From Tritrichomonas musculus (Eukaryota; Parabasalia; Tritrichomonadida; Tritrichomonadidae), in the NCBI GenBank assembly GCA_039105265.1, contig JAPFFF010000008.1, forward strand, positions 3,410,001 to 3,474,000: a stretch of 64,000 bases of DNA, given 5' to 3'. The notes beneath the pieces were generated by a model that saw only the letters and a program-made list of their open reading frames with translations, was not told the origin of the DNA and made no database searches. Positions 29,333 to 39,043 of this stretch are shown here, in pieces (within the stretch, counting starts at the first letter, position 1; every line of letters begins with the position of its first letter). The translations under genes were made by a program, and so were the position numbers.

Positions 29333-29834
29333 ATGACGACATTGCCGCCCATAGCAAGACCACGATCAGCAATGCTTAGCAGCTAGCTGGTTGTAACTGC
29401 GGCGAGTCGTCATCCGGACAAAGATATCGCGATTTCATCCGGAAGATCTGGAATGACGACATTGCCGCCCATAGCAAGACCACGATCAGCAATGCTTAGC
29501 AGCTAGCTGGTTGTAACTGCGGCGAGTCGTCATCCGGACAAAGATATCGCGATTTCATCCGGAAGATCTGGAATGACGACATTGCCGCCCATAGCAAGAC
29601 CACGATCAGCAATGCTTAGCAGCTAGCTGGTTGTAACTGCGGCGAGTCGTCATCCGGACAAAGATATCACGATTTCATCCGGAAGATCTGGAATGACGAC
29701 ATTGCCGCCCATAGCAAGACCACGATCAGCAATGCTTAGCAGCTGGCTGGTTGTAACTGCGGCGAGTCGTCATCCGGACAAAGATATCGCGATTTCATCC
29801 GGAAGATCTGGAATGACGACATTGCCGCCCATAG
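29333..29834. repeat. 120-bp tandem repeat array A (4 units plus 22-nt partial)
   Basis: Units at 29333, 29453, 29573 and 29693, each exactly 120 bp, near-identical, beginning ATGACGACATTGCCGCCCAT. About half G+C in a strongly AT-rich locus. No unit has an open frame throughout. ATGACGAC near one end pairs with GTCGTCAT in the middle, and CATCCGGA occurs twice per unit. Confidence 0.95.
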
Positions 29835-30041
29835 GACGACCACGGTGGCAATAAAAAGATGAAAATAAAACAAACAAAAAACAAACAAAATTGATTATTT
29901 AATATTATTATTACGATTTTTTAATTTTTTTATTTTGATAAAGCTTATTTAAAATATTCTGAGTCTTCTCAGAAATTTGTTAAATTTTTTTTTTTATAAA
30001 TATATATAACTTTTTGAAAGAATTATGGTCTTTTTATATTT

Positions 30042-30120
30042 ATGGAAGAAGACCAAAATCTTTATTATTCAGCGAAATATCTATCTCATACGCAAAGACC
30101 TAATTCTTTAAAAGATAAAG
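30042..30120 (+). pseudogene. Captured 5' end of the MULE transposase gene (first copy)
   Basis: 79 nt identical to the start of the 31774-34116 gene (codons 1-26, MEEDQNLYYSAK through NSLKDK), in opposite orientation, then an abrupt switch to the TIR sequence TTCTAAAATTTTC at 30121. AAAG is shared at the junction. The upstream leader is copied too. Confidence 0.93.
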
Positions 30121-30217
30121 TTCTAAAATTTTCTTGTAAAGTTTTGAAAAAGTTCACTAAGATAAAACCATGAAAAAGCGCCATTTTTATAGAACTAAAC
30201 CAATCAAAGAAACCGAG

Positions 30218-30839
30218 ATGACGACATTGCCGCCCATAGCATGATCACGATCAGTAATGCTTAGCAGCTAGCTGGTTGTAACTGCGGCGAGTCGTCATCC
30301 GGACAAAGATATCACGATTTCATCCGGAAGATCTGGAATGACGACATTGCCGCCCATAGCAAGACCACGATCAGCAATGCTTAGCAGCTAGCTGGTTGTA
30401 ACTGCGGCGAGTCGTCATCCGGACAAAGATATCACGATTTCATCCGGAAGATCTGGAATGACGACATTGCCGCCCATAGCAAGACCACGATCAGCAATGC
30501 TTAGCAGCTAGCTGGTTGTAACTGCGGCGAGTCGTCATCCGGACAAAGATATCACGATTTCATCCGGAAGATCTGGAATGACGACATTGCCGCCCATAGC
30601 AAGACCACGATCAGCAATGCTTAGCAGCTAGCTGGTTGTAACTGCGGCGAGTCGTCATCCGGACAAAGATATCGCGATTTCATCCGGAAGATCTGGAATG
30701 ACGACATTGCCGCCCATAGCAAGACCACGATCAGCAATGCTTAGCAGCTAGCTGGTTGTAACTGCGGCGAGTCGTCATCCGGACAAAGATATCACGATTT
30801 CATCCGGAAGATCTGGAATGACGACATTGCCGCCCATAG
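30218..30839. repeat. 120-bp tandem repeat array B (5 units plus partial)
   Basis: Units start at 30218, 30338, 30458, 30578 and 30698. The outermost unit carries variant bases (CATGATCACGATCAGTAATG) shared with the outermost units of array C and of the right arm but not of array A. Confidence 0.95.
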
Positions 30840-31046
30840 GACGACCACGGTGGCAATAAAAAGATGAAAATAAAACAAACAAAAAACAAACAAAATTGAT
30901 TATTTAATATTATTATTACGATTTTTTAATTTTTTTATTTTGATAAAGCTTATTTAAAATATTCTGAGTCTTCTCAGAAATTTGTTAAATTTTTTTTTTT
31001 ATAAATATATATAACTTTTTGAAAGAATTATGGTCTTTTTATATTT

Positions 31047-31125
31047 ATGGAAGAAGACCAAAATCTTTATTATTCAGCGAAATATCTATCTCATACGCAA
31101 AGACCTAATTCTTTAAAAGATAAAG
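31047..31125 (+). pseudogene. Captured 5' end of the MULE transposase gene (second copy)
   Basis: The same 79-nt fragment as at 30042-30120, again followed directly by TTCTAAAATTTTC. Both copies have the identical breakpoint, so one arose from the other by tandem duplication of a ~1-kb unit. Confidence 0.93.
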
Positions 31126-31222
31126 TTCTAAAATTTTCTTGTAAAGTTTTGAAAAAGTTCACTAAGATAAAACCATGAAAAAGCGCCATTTTTATAGAAC
31201 TAAACCAATCAAAGAAACCGAG

Positions 31223-31604
31223 ATGACGACATTGCCGCCCATAGCATGATCACGATCAGTAATGCTTAGCAGCTAGCTGGTTGTAACTGCGGCGAGTCGT
31301 CATCCGGACAAAGATATCGCGATTTCATCCGGAAGATCTGGAATGACGACATTGCCGCCCATAGCAAGACCACGATCAGCAATGCTTAGCAGCTAGCTGG
31401 TTGTAACTGCGGCGAGTCGTCATCCGGACAAAGATATCGCGATTTCATCCGGAAGATCTGGAATGACGACATTGCCGCCCATAGCAAGACCACGATCAGC
31501 AATGCTTAGCAGCTAGCTGGTTGTAACTGCGGCGAGTCGTCATCCGGACAAAGATATCACGATTTCATCCGGAAGATCTGGAATTGACGACATTGCCGCC
31601 CATA
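31223..31604. repeat. 120-bp tandem repeat array C (3 units plus partial)
   Basis: Units start at 31223, 31343 and 31463; the last partial has a one-base difference (ATTGACGAC). This is the innermost layer, whose inner arm runs straight into the transposase stop codon, so it is the true 3' arm. Confidence 0.93.
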
Positions 31605-31683
31605 GGACGACCACGGTGGCAATAAAAAGATGAAAATAAAACAAACAAAAAACAAACAAAATTGATTATTTAATATTATTGTG

Positions 31684-31716
<33 letters not shown>

Positions 31717-31773
31717 ATTTTTTTTTTTTTGATAAAGCTTATTTAAAATATTCTGAGTCTTCTCAGAAATTTG

Positions 31774-34116
31774 TTAAGAGAAAAATCTGTTACCACCTAC
31801 AGCTAAATCTGCATTTTTCCAACTTGCTATTTTGAATTTAGATAAAAAATATATGACACCTGAATTATCGCATCTAGTTTCAAAAACATAGCGGACAAAA
31901 TTAGAAAAACATATTTTTTCGATATCATGATATGATAATTGAGGATACATTCCTTTAATTTCAGCCTTCGTTTCATAGTATTTTTTCTTAATTAATTCGA
32001 TGTCAGCATTACAGTCTTTTATCATTGAATCAAAATTGTCATCTTCGTCGTATAAATTTTCAAGTTTTAATTTTTCTTTCTTTTGACTTGTGTTACTTTC
32101 TTCTTTCTTTTTTCTGAAAACCAATTTTTCATCAAGTGCTCGAAAATCAAAATGATTTCCAGAATATTTGGCATCATTTGGATTAATATTTGGGAATTTT
32201 GGTAAAACATATGTAAAACAATTAAGAAACTCATTAATAAAAGAGCCTAATATATTCAATGATTCCTTATCAAACTTTCTATTCTTTTCAACTTCGTATA
32301 TTGATATTATTCTATCTATATTTTTTCTATTTGATTTAAAAAGATTTTTTTCAAATTTATAATTGGGGAACTTTTTGAGAGATTGAACAAATAAATATTG
32401 AATATCAATTTCATTGCTATTTTTAACAATATTAAATATTTCTGATTTGCAAAAATTATTTAATATTGTATGTATGCAAGGAAGTTTCACTCCATAAATT
32501 GATTCAACAAAATCATCTTCACCACAATCACAATTTTCTTTTGAACATTTTAAATAATTATCTGGTCTCTTGCTAAGAATTTGTATAACTTTTTGAATCA
32601 TTTTTTGATGTTTATTTTGAAAAGAATTTCCACAAATATCTGAGTAATTATTTATATAATTTAATAAATAATTTACAATTGTTGTGAAACCAGTTTTAAA
32701 TGAATGAGTTCCGGAATCTGGCAATTTTTGATTGATATTTCCGTGGAAACCTTCCGAATGATTTGAACAACGAGCTACATGGTGGTCAGAACGAATCCAT
32801 ATTGCCCAATTAGCAATATAATAATCACTTTTTTTAATTTCTTCTTTATTTGGCATTCTTTCCACTTCATCTATATCTTTTAACATAATTTCAAAATCTT
32901 TTAATTTTTGTTTTTTTTCATTATCTTGATCGGTATCGTCAAATAAAGGTGAATTTGGATCTTTTTTATATTCGTCCATTTCAACTAAAATAAATTCTTT
33001 TTCTTGTTTATATATTAAATATGTTTTGCATCTCAATAACCTTGCAACCCATATGCCTAATGATGATTTAGGTCCAAATATTTGTATAATATGACGATGA
33101 CAAAAATATTGAATATTTGAATGTAATTTACAGAACTTTTTGATAGGAGAACCTAAATCTGATAAAACAACTTTATTTTCAAAAACATTTTTATTTAAAC
33201 AAAACTTATTTAATCCATCAAATAATAAATTATATAAAAAACGGTTCTCTTTAGGGCCAATTGATAATGCGAAAGGAAAACTTGAATTGAAATAAATTGA
33301 ATGGTATATACAAAATTTGTAAGGCTTAAGCGCATAAAAAGAAGCATCAATTTGCAAATAATGCATATAATTTATAACTTCTAAAGCCCAAGGCATAATC
33401 CATATTATATTTTTAATAAAAGCAAAATCATTATTAAATTTAAATGCAAATCCATCGTCCTGAACTTTTTGAGTACTTATCTCAATATAAACAAAACCAG
33501 GTAAATGCAATAAAATTTTATAAAAATCATCATAACCTTGAAAACTAACGGCTCTTCTACGCAAGGTTCTTTTATCTAAAAAGTTTTGAAAAGCAAATTT
33601 TATAAATATTGGAAAATTAGAATTTTTTCGAGCTACGTAATTACAAAAAGTATAAAGCATTGAATTTTTATGTTTACATTGTTTATTCCAAAAATCTTGA
33701 GTCAAAAAAGGACACTCTTTATTTTTCAAAGTATATGGCGACGTCATGATACATTCTTCAAAATCAATAGTAACAACTTTCATAGTTTGGTTTTCAAGGA
33801 GTTGATCTCTAGCGAGAACTTTAATGGTTTCCAAATCGTTTTTGACAGTTATGCTAAATATTTGAATTTCAGTATTTATCTTTGATTTATTACAGCAACT
33901 AAACGAAAAAATGTCATTATAAACTCTTTTGTTGTTGCATATAAATTCTTTGGTTAAGCTATCGAGGAAAAGGATTAGCGAAATGATATTGAAATTCTGA
34001 GAATGCAAAGGAACAATTTCAATGAATGTTCTTAATCCTTTATCTTTTAAAGAATTAGGTCTTTGCGTATGAGATAGATATTTCGCTGAATAATAAAGAT
34101 TTTGGTCTTCTTCCAT
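31774..34116 (-). CDS. MULE-family transposase with SWIM-type zinc finger
   Basis: 780 residues, unbroken, ATG 34114-34116. Catalytic motifs: LQIDASFYAL (D257), VLSDLGSPIKKFC (D320) with the downstream FCHRH (C339, H342), and CSNHSEGFHGNINQK (E455), the MULE DDE layout with an alpha-helical insertion between the second D and E. A SWIM-like cluster, CDCG...KLPCIH, follows at about 525-550. The C-terminal third is Lys/Glu-rich. The N-terminal ~230 residues hold Cys pairs (CCNK, CKHK) that may be part of a DNA-binding region. Its own leader and first 26 codons are duplicated twice in the opposite arm. Function: excision and integration of the surrounding 28823-35057 element. Confidence 0.9.
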   Translation of the reverse strand: MEEDQNLYYSAKYLSHTQRPNSLKDKGLRTFIEIVPLHSQNFNIISLILFLDSLTKEFICNNKRVYNDIFSFSCCNKSKINTEIQIFSITVKNDLETIKVLARDQLLENQTMKVVTIDFEECIMTSPYTLKNKECPFLTQDFWNKQCKHKNSMLYTFCNYVARKNSNFPIFIKFAFQNFLDKRTLRRRAVSFQGYDDFYKILLHLPGFVYIEISTQKVQDDGFAFKFNNDFAFIKNIIWIMPWALEVINYMHYLQIDASFYALKPYKFCIYHSIYFNSSFPFALSIGPKENRFLYNLLFDGLNKFCLNKNVFENKVVLSDLGSPIKKFCKLHSNIQYFCHRHIIQIFGPKSSLGIWVARLLRCKTYLIYKQEKEFILVEMDEYKKDPNSPLFDDTDQDNEKKQKLKDFEIMLKDIDEVERMPNKEEIKKSDYYIANWAIWIRSDHHVARCSNHSEGFHGNINQKLPDSGTHSFKTGFTTIVNYLLNYINNYSDICGNSFQNKHQKMIQKVIQILSKRPDNYLKCSKENCDCGEDDFVESIYGVKLPCIHTILNNFCKSEIFNIVKNSNEIDIQYLFVQSLKKFPNYKFEKNLFKSNRKNIDRIISIYEVEKNRKFDKESLNILGSFINEFLNCFTYVLPKFPNINPNDAKYSGNHFDFRALDEKLVFRKKKEESNTSQKKEKLKLENLYDEDDNFDSMIKDCNADIELIKKKYYETKAEIKGMYPQLSYHDIEKICFSNFVRYVFETRCDNSGVIYFLSKFKIASWKNADLAVGGNRFFS

Positions 34117-34323
34117 AAATATAAAAAGACCATAATTCTTTCAAAAAGTTATATATATTTATAAAAAAAAAAATTTAACAAATTTCTGAGAAGACTCAGA
34201 ATATTTTAAATAAGCTTTATCAAAATAAAAAAATTAAAAAATCGTAATAATAATATTAAATAATCAATTTTGTTTGTTTTTTGTTTGTTTTATTTTCATC
34301 TTTTTATTGCCACCGTGGTCGTC

Positions 34324-34825
34324 CTATGGGCGGCAATGTCGTCATTCCAGATCTTCCGGATGAAATCGTGATATCTTTGTCCGGATGACGACTCGCCGCA
34401 GTTACAACCAGCTAGCTGCTAAGCATTGCTGATCGTGGTCTTGCTATGGGCGGCAATGTCGTCATTCCAGATCTTCCGGATGAAATCGCGATATCTTTGT
34501 CCGGATGACGACTCGCCGCAGTTACAACCAGCTAGCTGCTAAGCATTGCTGATCGTGGTCTTGCTATGGGCGGCAATGTCGTCATTCCAGATCTTCCGGA
34601 TGAAATCGTGATATCTTTGTCCGGATGACGACTCGCCGCAGTTACAACCAGCTAGCTGCTAAGCATTGCTGATCGTGGTCTTGCTATGGGCGGCAATGTC
34701 GTCATTCCAGATCTTCCGGATGAAATCGTGATATCTTTGTCCGGATGACGACTCGCCGCAGTTACAACCAGCTAGCTGCTAAGCATTACTGATCGTGATC
34801 ATGCTATGGGCGGCAATGTCGTCAT
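34324..34825. repeat. 120-bp tandem repeat array D (4 units plus partial), right arm
   Basis: Inverted relative to arrays A-C: units end at 34825, 34705, 34585 and 34465. The outermost carries the same variant bases as the outermost units of B and C. It is bounded outside by CTCGGTTTCTTTGATTGG and inside by the GTCCTATGGGCGG partial. Confidence 0.95.
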
Positions 34826-35057
34826 CTCGGTTTCTTTGATTGGTTTAGTTCTATAAAAATGGCGCTTTTTCATGGTTTTATCTTAGTGAACTTTTTCAAA
34901 ACTTTACAAGAAAATTTTAGAACTTTTTGTATGCCTTCTCAATTAACTCAAAAAGTCAGAATAACGAATTTTCCTCAGAAAAAAATGGTGTAACTTTTTC
35001 TATAGTTTGTCATTCCGCCTCTACTGAAATGCTCAGGGTCTATTGAAAGCACGTTAC

Positions 35058-36376
35058 CAGGACTAAGTTATTTCGGGTTACAAAAGAGTTTCATGAATTA
35101 TATTTTTTATTTATTTATTATATAATATTTATTTAAAAATAAATAGATACATTTATAATAATTGCTTTTTAATAAATATATAATCATATTTTAATAATTG
35201 AGAAAATAATCAATTTAATATTTGTATTGATTATTTTATTACATTGAAAATATAATTTCCATTTATTCAAAAAGTTACTAATATAAAAAAAATAATATTT
35301 CTGAAAATTTTTTTTTGTGATTACTTATAGAAAATTTGAATTCTTTTTCCATTTCGAAAAATGCTAAGCCAAGCTCTTAAAATAAACTTGATATTCACAT
35401 AATATACATCTTCTTATAGAATATAGCTAAATCAAAATTCCAAATGGTAGGGCCAATTTTGCTGTAGCAATTTTCATTCAATTTTTCACTTTTTAAATTG
35501 AATATTCATAAAAAAAAAAAAAAATTCAATGGTACTGGTAATAATTAAACATTTATTTTTCTATAGTTTATCTTAACATTTATAATTCAAAAATTATAAA
35601 CCTGTTTATAATTACTACTATAAAGTACGTCCACAATTAAGAAAGTATTTTTTGAATAAGCTCATAGAAATATTGAATGAGTTTTCACAAATTTAACTTT
35701 CCTAATAGTGGACACACTTTATATACTTGGAATTGCGATTGAAGTACATAAGGCTGAGAGCAATATACTTGTATTAAAAATTCAGATCATTAAAATAGCT
35801 TTGTTTGCAAGATAATCACATTTTTCTACCAATAAGCATTCAAGATATAATTTTGTTGGTTCAAACTCAATAAATTGACACAAAAAGCATATACTAACAC
35901 TAGACATTGATTCTAGCAATAATGCTATGGCAGTTATTACGTTTTCAGACCAAATACTTAGATATTTAGATATTTTGATATTTTATATCAATAGTGCCTA
36001 TATATGGCAATGAAGTTACTTTTATATGAATATACAATTAGCAATTATGATTTATGTAGACCATAGTTCTTCGAAAACTCAAATATTTATTACTGAATGA
36101 AATTCAAATTACTTTTTTGAGCTCAAAGATTCTTTTTTGATTCCTTTTGGATTACAAAGGAATATCGAAATAATTTAATTCATAAAAAAAAGTTTTGTTA
36201 TTTCTTTTTTGATTATTTTTATTTTTTTAATTTTTTTTTTTTTTTAACTTTTTGAGAAAAAATTTTGGTAAAAGTGGGGAAGATTTGAGAGTAGTATTCA
36301 ATTTTTATAAATTGAGGGAAAATTCTAGTAAAAGTGGGGAATTTTCGATCTATCAAAATAAATATCAAAATCAATC
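35058..36376. other. AT-rich stretch right of the MULE
   Basis: About 1.3 kb without a gene. It contains two copies of TAAAAGTGGGGAA (about 36269-36281 and 36329-36341) inside longer motifs that match, inverted, a site at ~26.8 kb left of the decayed MULE. T tracts surround 36215-36245. Nothing else recognised. Confidence 0.5.
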
Positions 36377-36434
36377 TTATCCCAAGGGAAATTTTTTTAT
36401 CCCAGGATTTCGGTTATCCCCGCGGTTTATCCCA
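36377..36434. promoter_or_regulatory. Four TTATCCC(A/C) repeats upstream of polyubiquitin
   Basis: TTATCCCA/C at 36377-36384, 36397-36404, 36414-36421 and 36427-36434, about 150-205 bp before the ubiquitin ATG, with a GC-rich island (CCCCGCGG) between. Such clustering in AT-rich DNA suggests a transcription-factor site array. Function is inferred only from position. Confidence 0.4.
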
Positions 36435-36568
36435 TTTGAACAGGGTTAATCTAAACTTTTGTCTTATTAAGTTGTTTTGTAAAAATTTTGACAACAAATT
36501 TGGGCATATTTATATTTCCACACAAAAAGTTAAAATTTTTGGAAATTTGATGCAATTTTTTATTCACA

Positions 36569-36576
36569 TCATTTTT
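36569..36576 (+). promoter_or_regulatory. Inr-like initiator TCATTTTT of the polyubiquitin gene
   Basis: TCA+1TTTTT with +1 A at 36571 lies 10 nt before the ATG at 36581. It matches the trichomonad initiator consensus and supports translation starting at the first ubiquitin unit. Confidence 0.5.
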
Positions 36577-36580
36577 AAAA

Positions 36581-37266
36581 ATGCAAATCTTCGTTAAGAC
36601 ACTTACAGGTAAGCATATTACTCTTGAAGTCGAGCCAACCGACAGAATTGAAGATGTTAAGGCTAAAATCCAAGACAAGGTATTCCGCCAGATCAACAAC
36701 GTCTTATTTTCGCTGGTAAGCAATTAGAGGATGGCAACACTCTTCAAGATTATTCAATCCAAAAGGATTCAACACTCCACTTAGTTCTTCGTTTGAGAGG
36801 TGGTATGCAAATCTTCGTTAAGACACTTACAGGTAAACATATTACTCTTGAAGTCGAACCAACCGACAGAATTGAAGATGTTAAGGCTAAAATCCAAGAC
36901 AAGGAAGGTATTCCGCCAGATCAACAACGTCTTATTTTCGCTGGTAAGCAATTAGAAGATGGCAACACTCTTCAAGATTATTCAATCCAAAAGGATTCAA
37001 CACTCCACTTAGTTCTTCGTTTGAGAGGTGGTATGCAAATCTTCGTTAAGACACTTACAGGTAAACATATTACTCTTGAAGTCGAACCAACCGACAGAAT
37101 TGAAGATGTTAAGGCTAAAATCCAAGACAAGGAAGGTATTCCGCCAGATCAACAACGTCTTATTTTCGCTGGTAAGCAATTAGAAGATGGCAACACTCTT
37201 CAAGATTATTCAATCCAAAAGGATTCAACACTCCACTTAGTTCTTCGTTTAAGAGGTGGTATTTAA
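36581..37266 (+). CDS. UBI: Polyubiquitin, three units; first unit frameshifted by a 4-nt deletion
   Basis: Three head-to-tail ubiquitin units: 36581-36804 (224 nt), 36805-37032 (228 nt) and 37033-37260 (228 nt), then one Ile codon and TAA. Units 2 and 3 encode identical 76-residue ubiquitin ending LRLRGG, with the usual Lys48 and Lys63 region and the trichomonad substitutions. Unit 1 lacks four bases in the KEGIPP region compared with units 2 and 3 (AAGGTATTCC instead of AAGGAAGGTATTCC), so translation from ATG 36581 leaves frame after QDK and stops 16 codons on. Either this copy is a decaying paralogue, the deletion is an assembly error, or units 2-3 are made by internal initiation at 36805. 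Ubiquitin is released by deubiquitinases for protein tagging. Confidence 0.93.
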
Positions 37267-37344
37267 ATATTTTAGAAATCAGTAAAATAAAAATATTTAA
37301 TTCTTTAACTTTATTCTCTATATTTAAAAACAAACATATAATAA

Positions 37345-38874
37345 TTAATAAACTTTTCGATATGAAAAAGGAAGAGTTATTGTGAACTGATCTCTTGCTG
37401 TCTCTTCTGCATGTATGTTCTCCTCAGCTTTTTTTGCAGTCTTGTATATTTCCTTTGTTAGCACTTCTTCAAAAATAGAGATTGATATATTAAACATGAT
37501 GGTCAATGAGAAAAAGATCCATAACCCCCAATAAATAATTCCAAACCATTCAGAAAGATCAGGCCTAAACTCAGCAGCATTAAACATTGTCTGTATAGAA
37601 TCGCCATGAATAACAGCGAGCAAACATTCTGCAGAATCAATAAAAGACCTAAAAGTTGTATCATAGGTTCCAAACAAGCAGCTTCCTAAGATTAAATAGC
37701 CAATGAAAACGCACATGCAGCCAACAAAAAATTCAAAAATTTTAATTATTCCAATGGTTGCAACATTAACGATGATCATTGTCTGAGATTTTAGTTTCAA
37801 ATAGCGTAGAAGTAGAATTGAATGAGAAAATGAAGATAATGACATTAAGATCATAGATATAGGAATGACGCTTTTATCATAATAAAAGCTATTGATTGTA
37901 GTAGTTATTGAGGCAACTATCGTAAGTATATGGCAAAACATTGAAAAAATAGACCATCTGTCAAATTTTGAAGAAAACTTCTTTTTTGGATCTTGGAAGT
38001 TATTTACAGCTTTCTTCTTGGAATAAATATAAGTACTTCGAATATAATGGATGTTAAAAATAATGCAAGTTATTGATAAAATGATGATTACAATAAGAGT
38101 TAAAATTAATGGATTTGTGATTAATAGGCTAACTTCAATTGATGTATAATTTGGAATTCTCTTATGATGTGATTTCATTGTTATAATTCTCGATCTTTTA
38201 TCAAATGTAAAATCAGAAAACACTGTAAGTTTAATGATTTCAAGACGACTTGTAAAATTTCTTTCAATATAATATGTCGATGACATTGATGTTTCTGGAA
38301 TATTCTCTGAGCAAGATTTAATAACTCCATATAATTGACTAGCGTTTGATTTTGAAAAATTGTAATCTTCGATTATGATTTCGCTTGACTCAGGTCTTTG
38401 ATATTCAAAGTGAACATAAAGTATATTTTCCGAATAAAATTGGTTAGAGCATGGGATCTCATCTTGAAAATTCAAAAATCTATAACCTGTTTCATTTGCA
38501 ATTTCGATAAACTGGCTTTTAAAGTAAATTGGAACGTTAACAGAAATTTTTCCATCATCTTCAACAGAAAACCCAAGATCAGATAAAAAATAATCATTAA
38601 CTGCTTTTGAAAAGTCTACAGAAAAATCAATAATTGATCGTTGGTAAAGAAAGCCATAGAAGAAGTAAAGAATCATGATTGCACATTCAAAAAAGCATAA
38701 CCAAGGTATTTGAAAGCCGCGGGCCCAATTTCTGTATTCTTTATAAGGCCGTATAGTTGTATTGTATCTTTTAAGCTTCCGAATCATAATATGTGTTTGA
38801 TCTTGAGATTCAAGGCCGCCTAAATTTAAAGATAGGTTTGCGTGTTCTGCATTTCCATGTTTATAGAATTGCAT
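37345..38874 (-). CDS. Mucolipin (TRPML)-type cation channel
   Basis: 509 residues. First membrane helix ~54-76, a ~175-residue lumenal/extracytosolic domain with several Cys and N-glycosylation sequons (NETG, NYTS), then helices at ~254-276, 307-330, 336-357, 372-398, a pore loop and a final helix ~445-470. The pore segment FRSFIDSAECLLAVIHGDSIQTMF with filter HGDS (423-426) matches the mucolipin pore (..L.NGDDMF.TF), as does the S1-S2 lumenal domain size. Basic residues in the N-terminal tail (IRKLKRYNTTIRPYKEYR) could bind phosphoinositides. Expected role: calcium or iron release from endolysosomes. The single filter Asp is conserved, while the usual second Asp is replaced by Ser. Confidence 0.87.
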   Translation of the reverse strand: MQFYKHGNAEHANLSLNLGGLESQDQTHIMIRKLKRYNTTIRPYKEYRNWARGFQIPWLCFFECAIMILYFFYGFLYQRSIIDFSVDFSKAVNDYFLSDLGFSVEDDGKISVNVPIYFKSQFIEIANETGYRFLNFQDEIPCSNQFYSENILYVHFEYQRPESSEIIIEDYNFSKSNASQLYGVIKSCSENIPETSMSSTYYIERNFTSRLEIIKLTVFSDFTFDKRSRIITMKSHHKRIPNYTSIEVSLLITNPLILTLIVIIILSITCIIFNIHYIRSTYIYSKKKAVNNFQDPKKKFSSKFDRWSIFSMFCHILTIVASITTTINSFYYDKSVIPISMILMSLSSFSHSILLLRYLKLKSQTMIIVNVATIGIIKIFEFFVGCMCVFIGYLILGSCLFGTYDTTFRSFIDSAECLLAVIHGDSIQTMFNAAEFRPDLSEWFGIIYWGLWIFFSLTIMFNISISIFEEVLTKEIYKTAKKAEENIHAEETARDQFTITLPFSYRKVY

Positions 38875-39043
38875 ATTTTTTTAATAAAAATTGATAAGGT
38901 ACTACGAAATTTTGAATGTTAAAAATATTCAGAAAATATTGAATTTTTTTTAATATAAAATATTGATTTACAGTCCTTCATTTAGAAAATACTCTTTTTT
39001 GTTAACAAATATATCATGGTTTCATATAATTAATAGGAAATAT

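Larger units (their letters stand above)
28823..35057 (-). mobile_element. Apparently intact MULE with long, repeat-filled terminal inverted arms (copy 2)
   Basis: The left end at 28823 (GTAACGTGCTTTCAATAGAC) and right end at 35057 are inverted copies. The arms continue inwards through the same non-repetitive ~180 bp, a 120-bp tandem array, and an AT-rich inner part, to the transposase at 31774-34116. The right arm (34117-35057) is single. The left arm is stacked three deep (29139-30120, 30121-31125, 31126-31773), and two of those layers carry the first 79 nt of the transposase gene. No convincing target-site duplication was seen. The high arm-to-arm identity judged by eye and the unbroken transposase argue for recent mobility. 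Confidence 0.88.

Noticed and set aside
29333-34825. 120-bp arrays as a CRISPR-like array
   Set aside because: Units are contiguous with no spacers, sit in transposon arms, and the DNA is eukaryotic.
35800-35880. GGTTCAAACTC resembling a tRNA B box
   Set aside because: No cloverleaf or acceptor stem could be built around it.
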